The position numbers and the translations under genes were made by a program. This document shows positions 1 through 8,259 of a stretch of DNA of 64,000 bases, piece by piece (positions within the stretch are counted from its first letter, which is position 1; every line of letters starts with the position of its first letter). This DNA is from Streptomyces cellulosae. GTDB lineage: Bacteria; Actinomycetota; Actinomycetes; Streptomycetales; Streptomycetaceae. The notes below the pieces were generated by a model, which worked only from the letters and a program-made list of their open reading frames with translations, had not been told where the DNA came from and searched no databases. The stretch covers positions 62,001 through 126,000 of the forward strand of contig NZ_JOEV01000006.1 in NCBI RefSeq assembly GCF_000721105.1. Reading direction: 5' to 3'.

Positions 1-591
1 GCCAACAACGCCTCCCAGGCCCATCTCATCGTCGGTGACAAGGTCACCGTCCGTCAGCTGCTGTACGGGCTGATGCTGCCGTCCGGCTGCGACGCCGCGT
101 ACGCGCTGGCCGACAAGTTCGGCTCCGGCACGACGCGTGCGGCGCGGGTGAAGTCGTTCATCGGCAAGATGAACACCCAGGCGAAGAACCTCGGTCTGAC
201 GAACACCCACTTCGACTCGTTCGACGGCATCGGAAACGGCTCCAACTACTCGACGCCGCGCGACCTTACGAAGCTCGCCAGCAGCGCGATGAAGAACGCC
301 TCGTTCCGCGCGGTGGTGAAGACGAAGGCGTACACCGCCAAGACCATCACCAAGACGGGCAGCACCCGCACGATGGCCACGTGGAAGAACACCAACGGGC
401 TGCTCAGCAGCTACAGCGGCACGATCGGCGTGAAGACGGGCTCCGGCCCGGAGGCGAAGTACTGCCTCGTCTTCGCCGCCACCAGGGGCGGCAAGACGGT
501 CATCGGCACCGTCCTCGCCTCGACCTCCATCGCGCAGCGGGAAGCGGACGCGAAGAAGCTGATGAACTACGGCTTCGCGAAGCTCGGCTGA
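1..591 (+). CDS. D-alanyl-D-alanine carboxypeptidase, 3' part
   Basis: This is the C-terminal 196 residues of a serine D-Ala-D-Ala carboxypeptidase (peptidase S11). The family trims the terminal D-Ala from peptidoglycan stem peptides outside the membrane. The gene begins left of the window, so the SxxK nucleophile motif is not visible. An SGCD tetrad in the SxN position lies near residue 28 and the KTGSG motif near residue 147, both in the order and spacing expected of S11 enzymes. No C-terminal membrane anchor follows; the protein ends in AKLG. A strong hairpin stands directly after the stop. The family call is firm; the exact paralogue is not decidable from a fragment. Confidence 0.9.
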   Translation, partial: ANNASQAHLIVGDKVTVRQLLYGLMLPSGCDAAYALADKFGSGTTRAARVKSFIGKMNTQAKNLGLTNTHFDSFDGIGNGSNYSTPRDLTKLASSAMKNASFRAVVKTKAYTAKTITKTGSTRTMATWKNTNGLLSSYSGTIGVKTGSGPEAKYCLVFAATRGGKTVIGTVLASTSIAQREADAKKLMNYGFAKLG

Positions 592-609
592 CTATAGGTC
601 AGGCAACAG

Positions 610-655
610 CCAGGCAAAGGCCCCTCGCCCGTCGGGCGGGGGGCCTTTGCCTGGC
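610..655 (+). terminator. Intrinsic-type hairpin after the carboxypeptidase
   Basis: GCCAGGCAAAGGCCCC pairs with GGGGCCTTTGCCTGGC around a short GC-rich centre that can pair further. It starts 18 bases after the stop. There is no long T-tract, as is common for GC-rich actinobacteria. Confidence 0.75.
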
Positions 656-824
656 TGCGGGACAGACGACACGGCGCGACTCAGGTCGGCGAAGGCGTCG
701 TACATGCACGAACGACGGCCCGCACCGGATTCGGCGATCTTTTCCCTCGCAATCGTGAACATCCCTGTGCGCACTGGCATATTCGATTTGCTCCGCCCTA
801 GGTTCCGCGGCGGAGGTGGTTCAC

Positions 825-1784
825 ATGATCGAACCCAGCAAGCACCAGCCCGCCCCCCGGGCACAGCACGACGCGATCGACGTCAGCGACTTCGTGTACG
901 CGGCAACGGGAGCCCGCGTCCGAAGGCTGACGACGCCGGACGGGACGCACTGGTTCCCCGCGGTGGATGTCTGCAAGGAGTTGGGGCACAGCAACTCGAG
1001 GCAGGCACTCTCCGACCACGTTCCGGAGGGACACCGAGACATTCTCGAGACCGTAACTGGAGCTTACGGTCTCAGCATTCCCGCAGGTAGAGAGTGGCGT
1101 CGAGACCTGAATCTCATCGATCTCCAGGGTCTGATCCTCCTCGTCAACGCCTGCACCAAGCCCACCTGCGCCCCCTTCAAACAATGGGTCGCCGAGGTGA
1201 TCGAGACGGTCCAGCGGGAGGGCTCCTACACCCTTGAGGAGGCCGAGGTGCAGCCTGCGGATCCGGGGGCTCCGATCGCCTACACGATGCCGGAGCAGGT
1301 CGCCGAGGCCATCGTCCGGCTTGAGACGCACAACCTTCAGGTCGACGAGGAGCTTGCGGTCGCCCAACGCGAATCGCTCGCTGTGCAAAGGGAAATGCTG
1401 GAGATGCAACGGGCGACGCTCGCCACGCAGCAGGCCATCGCCCACGCCATGGAACGCATCGCGAACCGGCTCGACGTCATGACGCTCGACCGGCCGGCGC
1501 CCACCGCCGACTTCTCCGCGCATCCGACCACCGAGTCGGTACTGGCCGCCTGGCGGCAGCGGCTGTCCGTGACGTCGGACGTCTGGGCGGTGGCGGTGGT
1601 GATCGCCCCGGTTCTGGTCGAGCAGGGAGAGTTGCGTCAGCCGCTCGATGCGATCGCGGCACGTACGGGCCTGTCCGTGCACCGGGTCAACGAATGCCTG
1701 CGTCTGCTGCGCAAGCACGCCTGCATCCACTCCCGGGGCGGGACGGAGGACGGGGCGCCGGTCTACGTCCTCAACCGGTCCTGA
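825..1784 (+). CDS. BRO-N domain protein (phage antirepressor-like)
   Basis: A 319-residue protein. Roughly residues 20-125 form a BRO-N domain: VRRLTTPDGTHWFPAVDVC, ELGHSNSRQAL, then a LNLIDLQGLILL strand-helix. BRO-N is the DNA-binding N-terminal domain of phage antirepressors. It is followed by a heptad-rich helix (about 165-225) and a C-terminal winged-helix-like segment (LDAIAARTGLSVHRVNECL). The ATG at 825 is chosen because GGAGG at 812-816 lies eight bases upstream; an in-frame GTG at 816 overlaps that ribosome site. No phage structural or integrase genes are nearby, so it is a solitary chromosomal regulator. Its target is unknown. Confidence 0.8.
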   Translation: MIEPSKHQPAPRAQHDAIDVSDFVYAATGARVRRLTTPDGTHWFPAVDVCKELGHSNSRQALSDHVPEGHRDILETVTGAYGLSIPAGREWRRDLNLIDLQGLILLVNACTKPTCAPFKQWVAEVIETVQREGSYTLEEAEVQPADPGAPIAYTMPEQVAEAIVRLETHNLQVDEELAVAQRESLAVQREMLEMQRATLATQQAIAHAMERIANRLDVMTLDRPAPTADFSAHPTTESVLAAWRQRLSVTSDVWAVAVVIAPVLVEQGELRQPLDAIAARTGLSVHRVNECLRLLRKHACIHSRGGTEDGAPVYVLNRS

Positions 1785-1844
1785 CAGACGTACTCGACCG
1801 ATGCTGACGGATGGGATGGCGACTGGAACGAAAGCCTGAAAGGC

Positions 1845-1885
1845 GGAAGGGGCGGTCGCAACTAGAGTTTGCGGCCGTCCCTTCC
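1845..1885. terminator. Bidirectional hairpin between convergent genes
   Basis: GGAAGGGGCGGTCGCAA is nearly complementary to TTTGCGGCCGTCCCTTCC around CTAGAG. It lies between the convergent BRO-N and bkdC genes and could serve both. Confidence 0.65.
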
Positions 1886-1912
1886 TCGTTCAACCTATCC
1901 GGTCCCGGATCG

Positions 1913-3337
1913 TCACGCCCAGCTGATCAACCTCTTCGGCTGCTCCAGGATCGCCGCCACATCAGCCAGCACCTTGGAGCCCAACTCCCCGTCCACCAGA
2001 CGGTGGTCGAAGGAGAGCGCCAGGGTCGTGACCTGGCGGGGCTTGACCTTGCCCTTGTGGACCCACGGCTGGAGCCTGATCGCGCCGACCGCGAGGATCG
2101 CGGACTCGCCGGGGTTGAGGATGGGCGTGCCCGTGTCGACGCCGAAGACGCCGACGTTGGTGATCGTCACCGTGCCGCCCTGCATCGCGGCGGGGGACGT
2201 CTTGCCCTCCCGTGCCGTCGAGACCAGCTCGCCCAGGGACTCGGCCAGTCGCGGAAGTGTTTTGGCGTGCGCGTCCTTGATGTTGGGGACGATCAGGCCG
2301 CGAGGGGTGGCCGCCGCGATGCCCAGGTTGACGTAGTGCTTGAGCACGATCTCCTGAGCCGCCTCGTCCCAGGACGCGTTGATCTCCGGATTGCGCTTGA
2401 TCGCCACCAGAAGCGCCTTGGCGATCAGCAGAAGCGGGTTCACGCGCAGGCCGGTGAACTCCTTGTCCTGCTTGAGTTCCTCGACCAGCTTCATCGTCCG
2501 GGTCACGTCGACCGTCACGAACTCCGTGACATGCGGCGCCGTGAACGCCGAGCCCACCATCGCCGCCGCGGTCGCCTTGCGGACACCCTTGACCGGGATA
2601 CGGGTCTCACGCGCCCCTTCGTACGTCACCACCGGCGCCGGAGCCGGGGCCTGGACGCGGACCGGCGTCTCGACGATCGGCGCGGCGGCGGGAGCGGGCT
2701 GTGCCCGGGCCACCGCCGCGTGGACGTCCTCCCGCGTGATGATGCCGTCCGGGCCGGACGGGACAACCGTCGCCAGGTCCACGCCCAGGTCCTTGGCCAG
2801 TTTGCGCACCGGCGGCTTGGCCAGCGGGCGGGGACCCGCCGGGGCGGCCGTGCCGTGGCCGTTCAGCTCTGCCTGGACCGACGTCGACGCCTCCTGGACC
2901 GGGATCTCCGGGCCCTTGCGGGGGCGGCGCTTGGTGGAGGAGGTCGCCACCCCGTAGCCGACCAGGACCGGCTGGCGGCCGGAGCCCTCCGGCTTCTTCT
3001 CGGGCTGATCCGGCTTCTTCTCCGGGGGAGCCGGGGCCTGCGCGGCAGCCGGCGTCTCGGCGGCGGGCGCGCCGCCGCCCGCCACGTCCACCGCGATGAT
3101 CGCCGTGCCGACGTCCACCGTGGTGCCCTCGGCGAAGCGGAGTTCGCGGACGACTCCGTCGTAGGGGATCGGCAGTTCCACCGCCGCCTTGGCCGTCTCG
3201 ACCTCGCACACCACCTGGCCGTCGGTGACCGTGTCACCGGGCTGGACGTACCACTTGAGGATCTCCGCCTCGGTGAGCCCCTCGCCCACGTCCGGCATCC
3301 TGAACTCGCGTACGGACGCTTCCGTCATCGTCGTCAC
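1913..3337 (-). CDS. bkdC: Branched-chain keto-acid dehydrogenase E2 (dihydrolipoamide acyltransferase), cluster 1
   Basis: The E2 core of the BCDH complex transfers the branched acyl group from E1 via lipoyl-lysine to CoA, giving isobutyryl-, isovaleryl- and 2-methylbutyryl-CoA for fatty-acid and polyketide priming. The 474 residues hold a lipoyl domain (about 12-85; lipoyl Lys50 in ETAKA), a Pro/Ala/Lys-rich linker, a peripheral subunit-binding domain (about 175-207) and a catalytic domain (about 245-474) with DHRLVDG (His445). The GTG at 3337 is chosen because GGAG sits six bases before it; an ATG at 3328 is the alternative. It is the last gene of a tight leftward bkdA-bkdB-bkdC operon, ten bases after bkdB. 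Confidence 0.93.
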   Translation of the reverse strand: MTTMTEASVREFRMPDVGEGLTEAEILKWYVQPGDTVTDGQVVCEVETAKAAVELPIPYDGVVRELRFAEGTTVDVGTAIIAVDVAGGGAPAAETPAAAQAPAPPEKKPDQPEKKPEGSGRQPVLVGYGVATSSTKRRPRKGPEIPVQEASTSVQAELNGHGTAAPAGPRPLAKPPVRKLAKDLGVDLATVVPSGPDGIITREDVHAAVARAQPAPAAAPIVETPVRVQAPAPAPVVTYEGARETRIPVKGVRKATAAAMVGSAFTAPHVTEFVTVDVTRTMKLVEELKQDKEFTGLRVNPLLLIAKALLVAIKRNPEINASWDEAAQEIVLKHYVNLGIAAATPRGLIVPNIKDAHAKTLPRLAESLGELVSTAREGKTSPAAMQGGTVTITNVGVFGVDTGTPILNPGESAILAVGAIRLQPWVHKGKVKPRQVTTLALSFDHRLVDGELGSKVLADVAAILEQPKRLISWA

Positions 3338-3347
3338 GACCCTCTCC

Positions 3348-4340
3348 TCAGTACGCCAGCGAGCGGTCGACGGCGTCGAGTACCCGGTCCAGGCTCGGTA
3401 GGTACTCCTCCTCCAGACGCGCCGGCGGGTACGGGGCGTGATAGCCGCCGACCCTCAGCACCGGTGCCTCCAGGTGGTAGAAGCAGCGTTCCGTGATGCG
3501 TGCCGCGATCTCCGCACCCGAACCGAAGAACACCGATGCCTCGTGCACCACCACCAGGCGACGGGTTCTCTCCACCGACGCCTGAACGGAGTCGAAGTCG
3601 AGGGGGGACACCGACCGCAGGTCCAGCACTTCGAGGGACTTGCCCTCCTCGGCGGCGGCGTCGGCGGCTTCCTGGCAGAGCTTCACCATCGGGCCGTAGG
3701 CCACGAGGGTCAGGTCGGTGCCCTCGCGCACGATGCGCGCCTTGTGCAGCGGGCCGGGGATCGCCTCGGTGTTGACCTCGCCCTTGTCCCAGTAGCGCCG
3801 CTTCGGCTCGAAGAAGATCACAGGGTCGTCGCTCTGGATGGCCTGCTGCATCATCCAGTACGCGTCCGACGCGTTCGACGGGGAGACCACCTTCAGGCCC
3901 GACACGTGCGCGAAGAGCGCCTCGGGCGACTCGGAGTGGTGCTCGACCGCGCCGATCCCGCCGCCGTACGGAATCCGCACCACGACCGGCAGCTTCACCT
4001 TGCCCAGGGACCGGGCGTGCATCTTCGCCAGCTGGGTGACGATCTGGTCGTAGGCCGGGAAGACGAAACCGTCGAACTGGATCTCCACCACCGGGCGGTA
4101 GCCGCGCAGGGCGAGGCCGATGGCCGTGCCGACGATGCCCGACTCGGCCAGCGGGGTGTCGATGACCCGGCTCTCGCCGAAGTCCTTCTGCAGACCGTCC
4201 GTCACCCGGAAGACGCCGCCGAGCTTGCCGACGTCCTCGCCCATGACCAGGACCTTGGGGTCGGTCTCCAGCGCGCGGCGCAGCGACTCGTTGATGGCCT
4301 TCGCCAGCGGCAGGCTCTTTGACGTCATCGTCTCGGCCAT
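3348..4340 (-). CDS. bkdB: Branched-chain keto-acid dehydrogenase E1 beta, cluster 1
   Basis: The beta subunit of the thiamine-diphosphate E1 decarboxylase; it completes the cofactor site with the alpha subunit. The 330-residue protein is full length for the transketolase-pyrimidine plus transketolase-C architecture. It carries VMGEDVG, GGVFRVTDGL, DTPLAE, RIPYGGGIGAVEHHSES and DDPVIFFEPK, all E1-beta landmarks. It starts one base after the bkdA stop, so the two subunits are probably translated together. It is about two-thirds identical by eye to its paralogue at 19807-20811. Confidence 0.95.
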   Translation of the reverse strand: MAETMTSKSLPLAKAINESLRRALETDPKVLVMGEDVGKLGGVFRVTDGLQKDFGESRVIDTPLAESGIVGTAIGLALRGYRPVVEIQFDGFVFPAYDQIVTQLAKMHARSLGKVKLPVVVRIPYGGGIGAVEHHSESPEALFAHVSGLKVVSPSNASDAYWMMQQAIQSDDPVIFFEPKRRYWDKGEVNTEAIPGPLHKARIVREGTDLTLVAYGPMVKLCQEAADAAAEEGKSLEVLDLRSVSPLDFDSVQASVERTRRLVVVHEASVFFGSGAEIAARITERCFYHLEAPVLRVGGYHAPYPPARLEEEYLPSLDRVLDAVDRSLAY

Positions 4341-4341
4341 C

Positions 4342-5553
4342 TCAGTTGCCCCCCTCTGCGTCCGCGAACGACGCCTGGTAGGCGGCGAACTGCGCGCGCT
4401 CCTCGTCGACGAGCGCATGCCCGTCCGCGTACACGTTCTCGAAGATGGCGAAGTGGTCCGGGTCCGGCATGGCGCGGACCGCTTCGCGCACTCGCCTGCC
4501 CAACGCCTCGCTCTCCGCCTCCAGTTCCGCGAAGAATCCCTCGTCCGTGTGGTTTGAGGCCTCCAGGTGGCGGCGGAGGCGCAGGATCGGGTCCTTCGCC
4601 TCCCAGGCCTCGCGCTCCTCGTCGGCCCGGTACTTGGTCGGGTCGTCGGAGGTGGTGTGGGCACCCATGCGGTACGTGTACGCCTCGACCAGCGTCGGGC
4701 CCTCGCCGCTGCGGGCCCGCTCCAGCGCCCACTTGGTGACCGCGAGGCAGGCCAGCACGTCGTTGCCGTCGACGCGGACGCCCGGGAAGCCGTATCCCTG
4801 CGCGCGCTGGTACAGCGGGACGCGGGTCTGCTTCTCGGTCGGCTCTGAGATCGCCCACTGGTTGTTCTGGCAGAAGAACACCACCGGGGCGTTGTAGACC
4901 GCGGAGAAGGTGAAGGACTCGGCGACATCGCCCTGGCTGGAGGCGCCGTCGCCGAAATAGGCGATGACCGCGCTGTCCGCGCCGTCCATGGCGACGCCCA
5001 TCGCGTAGCCCGTGGCGTGCAGTGTCTGGGCGCCGATGACGATCGTGTAGAGGTGGAAGTTGTTGCTGTTGGGGTCCCAGCCGCCGTTGTTCACGCCGCG
5101 GAACATGCCGAGGAGGTTGGTCGGGTCGACCCCGCGGCACCAGGCGACGCCGTGCTCGCGGTAGGTCGGGAAGACGTAGTCGTCCTCGCGGGTCGCCCGG
5201 CCGGAGCCGATCTGGGCGGCCTCCTGACCGAGCAGGGAGGCCCACAGGCCGAGCTCGCCCTGACGCTGCAGCGCGGTGGCCTCGGCGTCGAAGCGGCGGG
5301 TGAGCACCATGTCGCGGTACAGACCGCGCAGCTCATCGGGGGTGATACCGGCGACGTACTTGTCGTAGGCGGCGCTCTTGACGCGCTTGCCCTCGGGCGT
5401 CAGCAACTGGACGAGTTCGGGGTCGCCCCCTGGCGCGTTCTTTGCGGTCGCCGAGATCTTCTTCGCGGGCGCGCGCTTGCCGGCCGTGCTCTTTGTACCG
5501 GTCGTACCTGCGCTGCGTCGCGGTGTGCGCGCGGCAGTGCTCTCCACGGTCAC
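4342..5553 (-). CDS. bkdA: Branched-chain keto-acid dehydrogenase E1 alpha, cluster 1
   Basis: The alpha subunit of E1, which decarboxylates branched 2-keto acids and passes the acyl group to E2. The thiamine-diphosphate motif begins at about residue 198 (GDGASSQGD) and ends at QNNQWAIS. The phosphorylation-loop-like HTTSDDPTKYR follows. The 403-residue protein has a roughly 40-residue Lys/Ala/Thr-rich basic leader that the cluster 2 paralogue lacks. A GTG start at 5553 is preceded by GGAGGAG. It heads the operon, and about 700 bases of upstream DNA carry its promoter and a candidate operator. Confidence 0.95.
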   Translation of the reverse strand: MTVESTAARTPRRSAGTTGTKSTAGKRAPAKKISATAKNAPGGDPELVQLLTPEGKRVKSAAYDKYVAGITPDELRGLYRDMVLTRRFDAEATALQRQGELGLWASLLGQEAAQIGSGRATREDDYVFPTYREHGVAWCRGVDPTNLLGMFRGVNNGGWDPNSNNFHLYTIVIGAQTLHATGYAMGVAMDGADSAVIAYFGDGASSQGDVAESFTFSAVYNAPVVFFCQNNQWAISEPTEKQTRVPLYQRAQGYGFPGVRVDGNDVLACLAVTKWALERARSGEGPTLVEAYTYRMGAHTTSDDPTKYRADEEREAWEAKDPILRLRRHLEASNHTDEGFFAELEAESEALGRRVREAVRAMPDPDHFAIFENVYADGHALVDEERAQFAAYQASFADAEGGN

Positions 5554-6277
5554 GTGTGCTCCTCCGTCGGTCCGGCTACCCGGGTTCGCCGGGTGCCAGT
5601 GCGGCTCGCCTGTGGCCTCACGGACGCACGGGGTGGGTGCGGCCCGTTCGGAACAGGTGACAGGTGCCCCGGCGAGCGCCCTGCACAGGGCACGTTACCC
5701 AGTGCTCCACATTTCTGTGAAACCCCTCCTGACCTGCGATTTTGCTTGGATTTCCAAGTAAATCGCGAAACCGGGAACAGTTCCTGGTCACAGCCTTGCA
5801 GGGGGCCGGAACAACGGCACGTTATCCCGGTGACCCAGGTCACGGGAAGAGCCGCAGGGCGGAAGACGACCATCAGGACCATCAGGTGGTCCGCCGGGGG
5901 CCCGCACGAACTCTCGGCCGGCGTGGCCGGAGTGGCCGGAGTGGAGGTCTCGGGCGGGTTCGGTACGACGGCCCGCACGTCGACACACATTCCGGCCACT
6001 CGTCCGGTCGGTGTGGCGCCTGCGTACGGCTCCCTGGGCGGCCCCTGAAGCCACTTCGAGCACCTCTCGTGAACGAATGCGACTGCCTGTGACAACCCCC
6101 AGCTCAGAGGCCCTGTTCATGTACGACACCGGGTGCGACGCGTTCGCGGACTGAGCCGCCTGCCTGATGGGGCCTGCGGGACAGTGGGAACAGCAGTACG
6201 CGCGCGTGGAGCCCGTTTCCGGGTCGCACGCGCGCGTGGAGGCTGCTGCGGTGAGCGGTTCGGCGCGGGCCGGCCGG
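5554..6277. other. Gene-free upstream region of the first bkd operon
   Basis: About 720 bases between bkdA and the end of the leftward kinase gene. Open frames here have low-complexity or unrecognisable products, and I call none. It contains the 14-bp inverted repeat at 5745-5758, locally AT-richer sequence around 5700-5770, and short repeats of a GGCCGGAGT type near 5930. Confidence 0.5.
5745..5758. promoter_or_regulatory. Candidate operator upstream of the first bkd operon
   Basis: CTTGGA-TT-TCCAAG is a perfect inverted repeat with 6-bp arms in a relatively AT-rich stretch, about 190 bases before the bkdA start. Operators of Lrp/AsnC-type bkd regulators are often palindromes of this size. 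Which protein binds is inference. Confidence 0.4.
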
Positions 6278-7883
6278 TCAGTTCCCGGCGCCGCCGTCGA
6301 CCCCGCCGTCCCCAGTGACGCCCCCGGCGGCGGGGTCCGTCGGTGCCGAAGTCGTCGGGTTGTCCGTCGGTGCCGAGGTCGTCGGGTTGTCCGTCGGTGC
6401 CGAGGTCGTCGGGTTGTCCGTCGGCTCGTCCGTGGGATCCTGCGTGGCCGGCTGCGAGGGCGTGTACGACGGCGAGTACGTCTGCGAGTAGTCCGGACCG
6501 GTACCCGGGCCCGTGCCGGTGCCCGTGTCGTAGTCCGTGTCCGGGTCGGTGGGCTCGTCGCTCGGTTCGTCGCTCGGCGTCTCGCTGGGCGTCTCTTTGT
6601 CGGTGGTCTGCGAGGTGGTCGGCGACGTGCTCTTGCTGGGATCGCCGCCGCCCGGCTTGTCGCCGCCCTGGAGCGCCAGCGCCACGCCCGCCGCGATGGC
6701 GATCACCGCGAGGACGGCCAGGATCCACAGCTTGCCGCGGCCGCCGCCGCCCCGGTTGCCGTGCCCCTCGAAGCCGCCCTCGTCCCCGCCGCCGTAGCGG
6801 TTGGGCAGGATCGGCTGCGGGATCTGCGTGGTGCCGGAGGAGTCGCCCCCGGGGTGCGGCAGTACGGCCGTGCCGGCCAGGCCCGCCGCCGGGGTGTGCC
6901 GGCCGTCGTGCGTGTCGACGGGGCCGGTGTTCCAGGTGCCGGTGTGGCCGCCCTGCTCGTACAGCATCTGCAGGCCGTACTGGACCAGGCCGCGCATCTC
7001 CTCGGCCGTCTGGAACCGGTCGTCCGGCTCCTTGGCGAGGGAGCGCATGACGAGGCCGTCGAGCTCCGGGGGGGACGCCGTCGGAGACCTGCGACGGCGG
7101 CGTCGGGATGTCCTGGACGTGCTGGTAGACCACCGACAGCGGGGTCTCACCGGTGAACGGGGGCCGCAGCGCGAGGAGTTCGTACAGCAGACAGCCCGTG
7201 GCGTACAGGTCGGAGCGGTGGTCGACGGCCTTGCCGAGCGCCTGCTCGGGGGAGAGGTACTGCGGGGTGCCCATGACCATGCCGGTCTGCGTCATCGTCG
7301 TGGACGCCCCGTGCAGGGCGCGGGCGATGCCGAAGTCCATCACCTTGACCGCACCGTTGTGCGTGATGATGACGTTGGCGGGCTTGATGTCGCGGTGCAC
7401 GATGCCGTGCTGGTGCGAGTAGGCGAGCGCTTCCAGGACGCCGGAGACGATGATCAGGGCCTGCTCGGGACCCGGCGCCTCGGCGTTGAGGAGCAGGTCG
7501 CGGATGGTGCGGCCCTCGACGATCTCCATGACGATGTACGGCACGGACTGGCCGCCGACGAAGTCCTCGCCGGAGTCGTACACGGCGACGATCGCGTGGT
7601 GGTTGAGGCCGGCGACGGACTGGGCCTCGCGCGTGAAGCGGGCCTTGGAGGTGGGGTCCTCGGCGAGGTCGGCGCGCAGCAGCTTGACCGCCACGGTGCG
7701 TCCGAGGCGTACGTCCTCGGCCGCGAAGACCTCGGCCATGCCGCCCCGGCCGAGTCTGCGGGTCAGCCGGTATCGGCCGTCCCCGACCAGTCCGCCGTTC
7801 CCCCACATTTCCGGCGCATCTGACATCCCGCCGCCAGTCGCCTCGGGGTCGGACGGGCCCTGAGCGCGCTGCTGCTGTGCCAT
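6278..7883 (-). pseudogene. PknB-type Ser/Thr protein kinase, frameshifted in a G7 run
   Basis: A membrane Ser/Thr kinase gene. The first frame gives a full kinase N-lobe and most of the C-lobe: GRGGMAEVFAAED, VAVKLL, HRDIKPAN at about residue 161, DFGIARAL, GTPQYLSPEQA. At 7068-7074 seven G's on the plus strand (C7 in the gene) shift the frame after VSDGVP. The other frame resumes at once with PELDGLVMRSLAKEPDDRF, then a linker, a membrane helix (LWILAVLAVIAIAAGVALAL) and a Ser/Thr/Pro/Asp-rich tail to 6278. Six C's would restore one protein of about 535 residues. It is therefore either a real one-base insertion or a sequencing or assembly error. It is divergent from the kinase at 8260. Confidence 0.88.
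6336..6416. repeat. Three tandem 27-bp units in the kinase tail
   Basis: Three 27-bp copies starting TCCGTCGGTGCCGA, differing at one base, encode nine-residue PTDNPTTSA repeats in the extracellular tail of the frameshifted kinase. Confidence 0.9.
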
Positions 7884-8259
7884 CAGTCCTCGCCGTCGTT
7901 TCTGCCCGCGGTGCGCGCGGTGTTGTTACGGTCTCCGTCGGCCACGCTACAGCCTCTGCGCAAGCCTCCGGTCCGGGAAGGCCCCGGGGGCCGGCCCGAG
8001 GCCGACCGGCCATCAAACCTTCAGAACATACCGGTGTGCAAATCCTGTGTGCCGACCGCACGGCAGCTGTAACGCTTCCGCGACGCTTCTTTCGCGTACG
8101 GTCACGGAACGGGCACCGAGCTTGACGTGTCAGTGCCCTCGGGCAGACTTGGCCGGGAATAGCCCATTGGATCAACGACTTTTCGGGATCCTGTGGAATC
8201 GACGACTCGGCACCCAACCACCATCGCCGGCGTCTGGAAGGCTACGGGGGACGCAGAAC
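7884..8259. promoter_or_regulatory. Divergent promoter region between two kinases
   Basis: About 375 gene-free bases between divergent starts at 7883 and 8260. They must hold both promoters. I found no clear palindrome, and assign no -10/-35 boxes. Confidence 0.5.

Noticed and set aside
1811-3496. Long plus-strand frame opposite bkdC
   Set aside because: Antisense shadow of a certain gene; Arg/Asp/His-rich product without family features. The same applies to frames opposite both bkd clusters, the kinases and the paa genes.
5550-6095. Open frames on both strands upstream of bkdA cluster 1
   Set aside because: No ribosome site, no recognisable domain, atypical composition; treated as promoter region.
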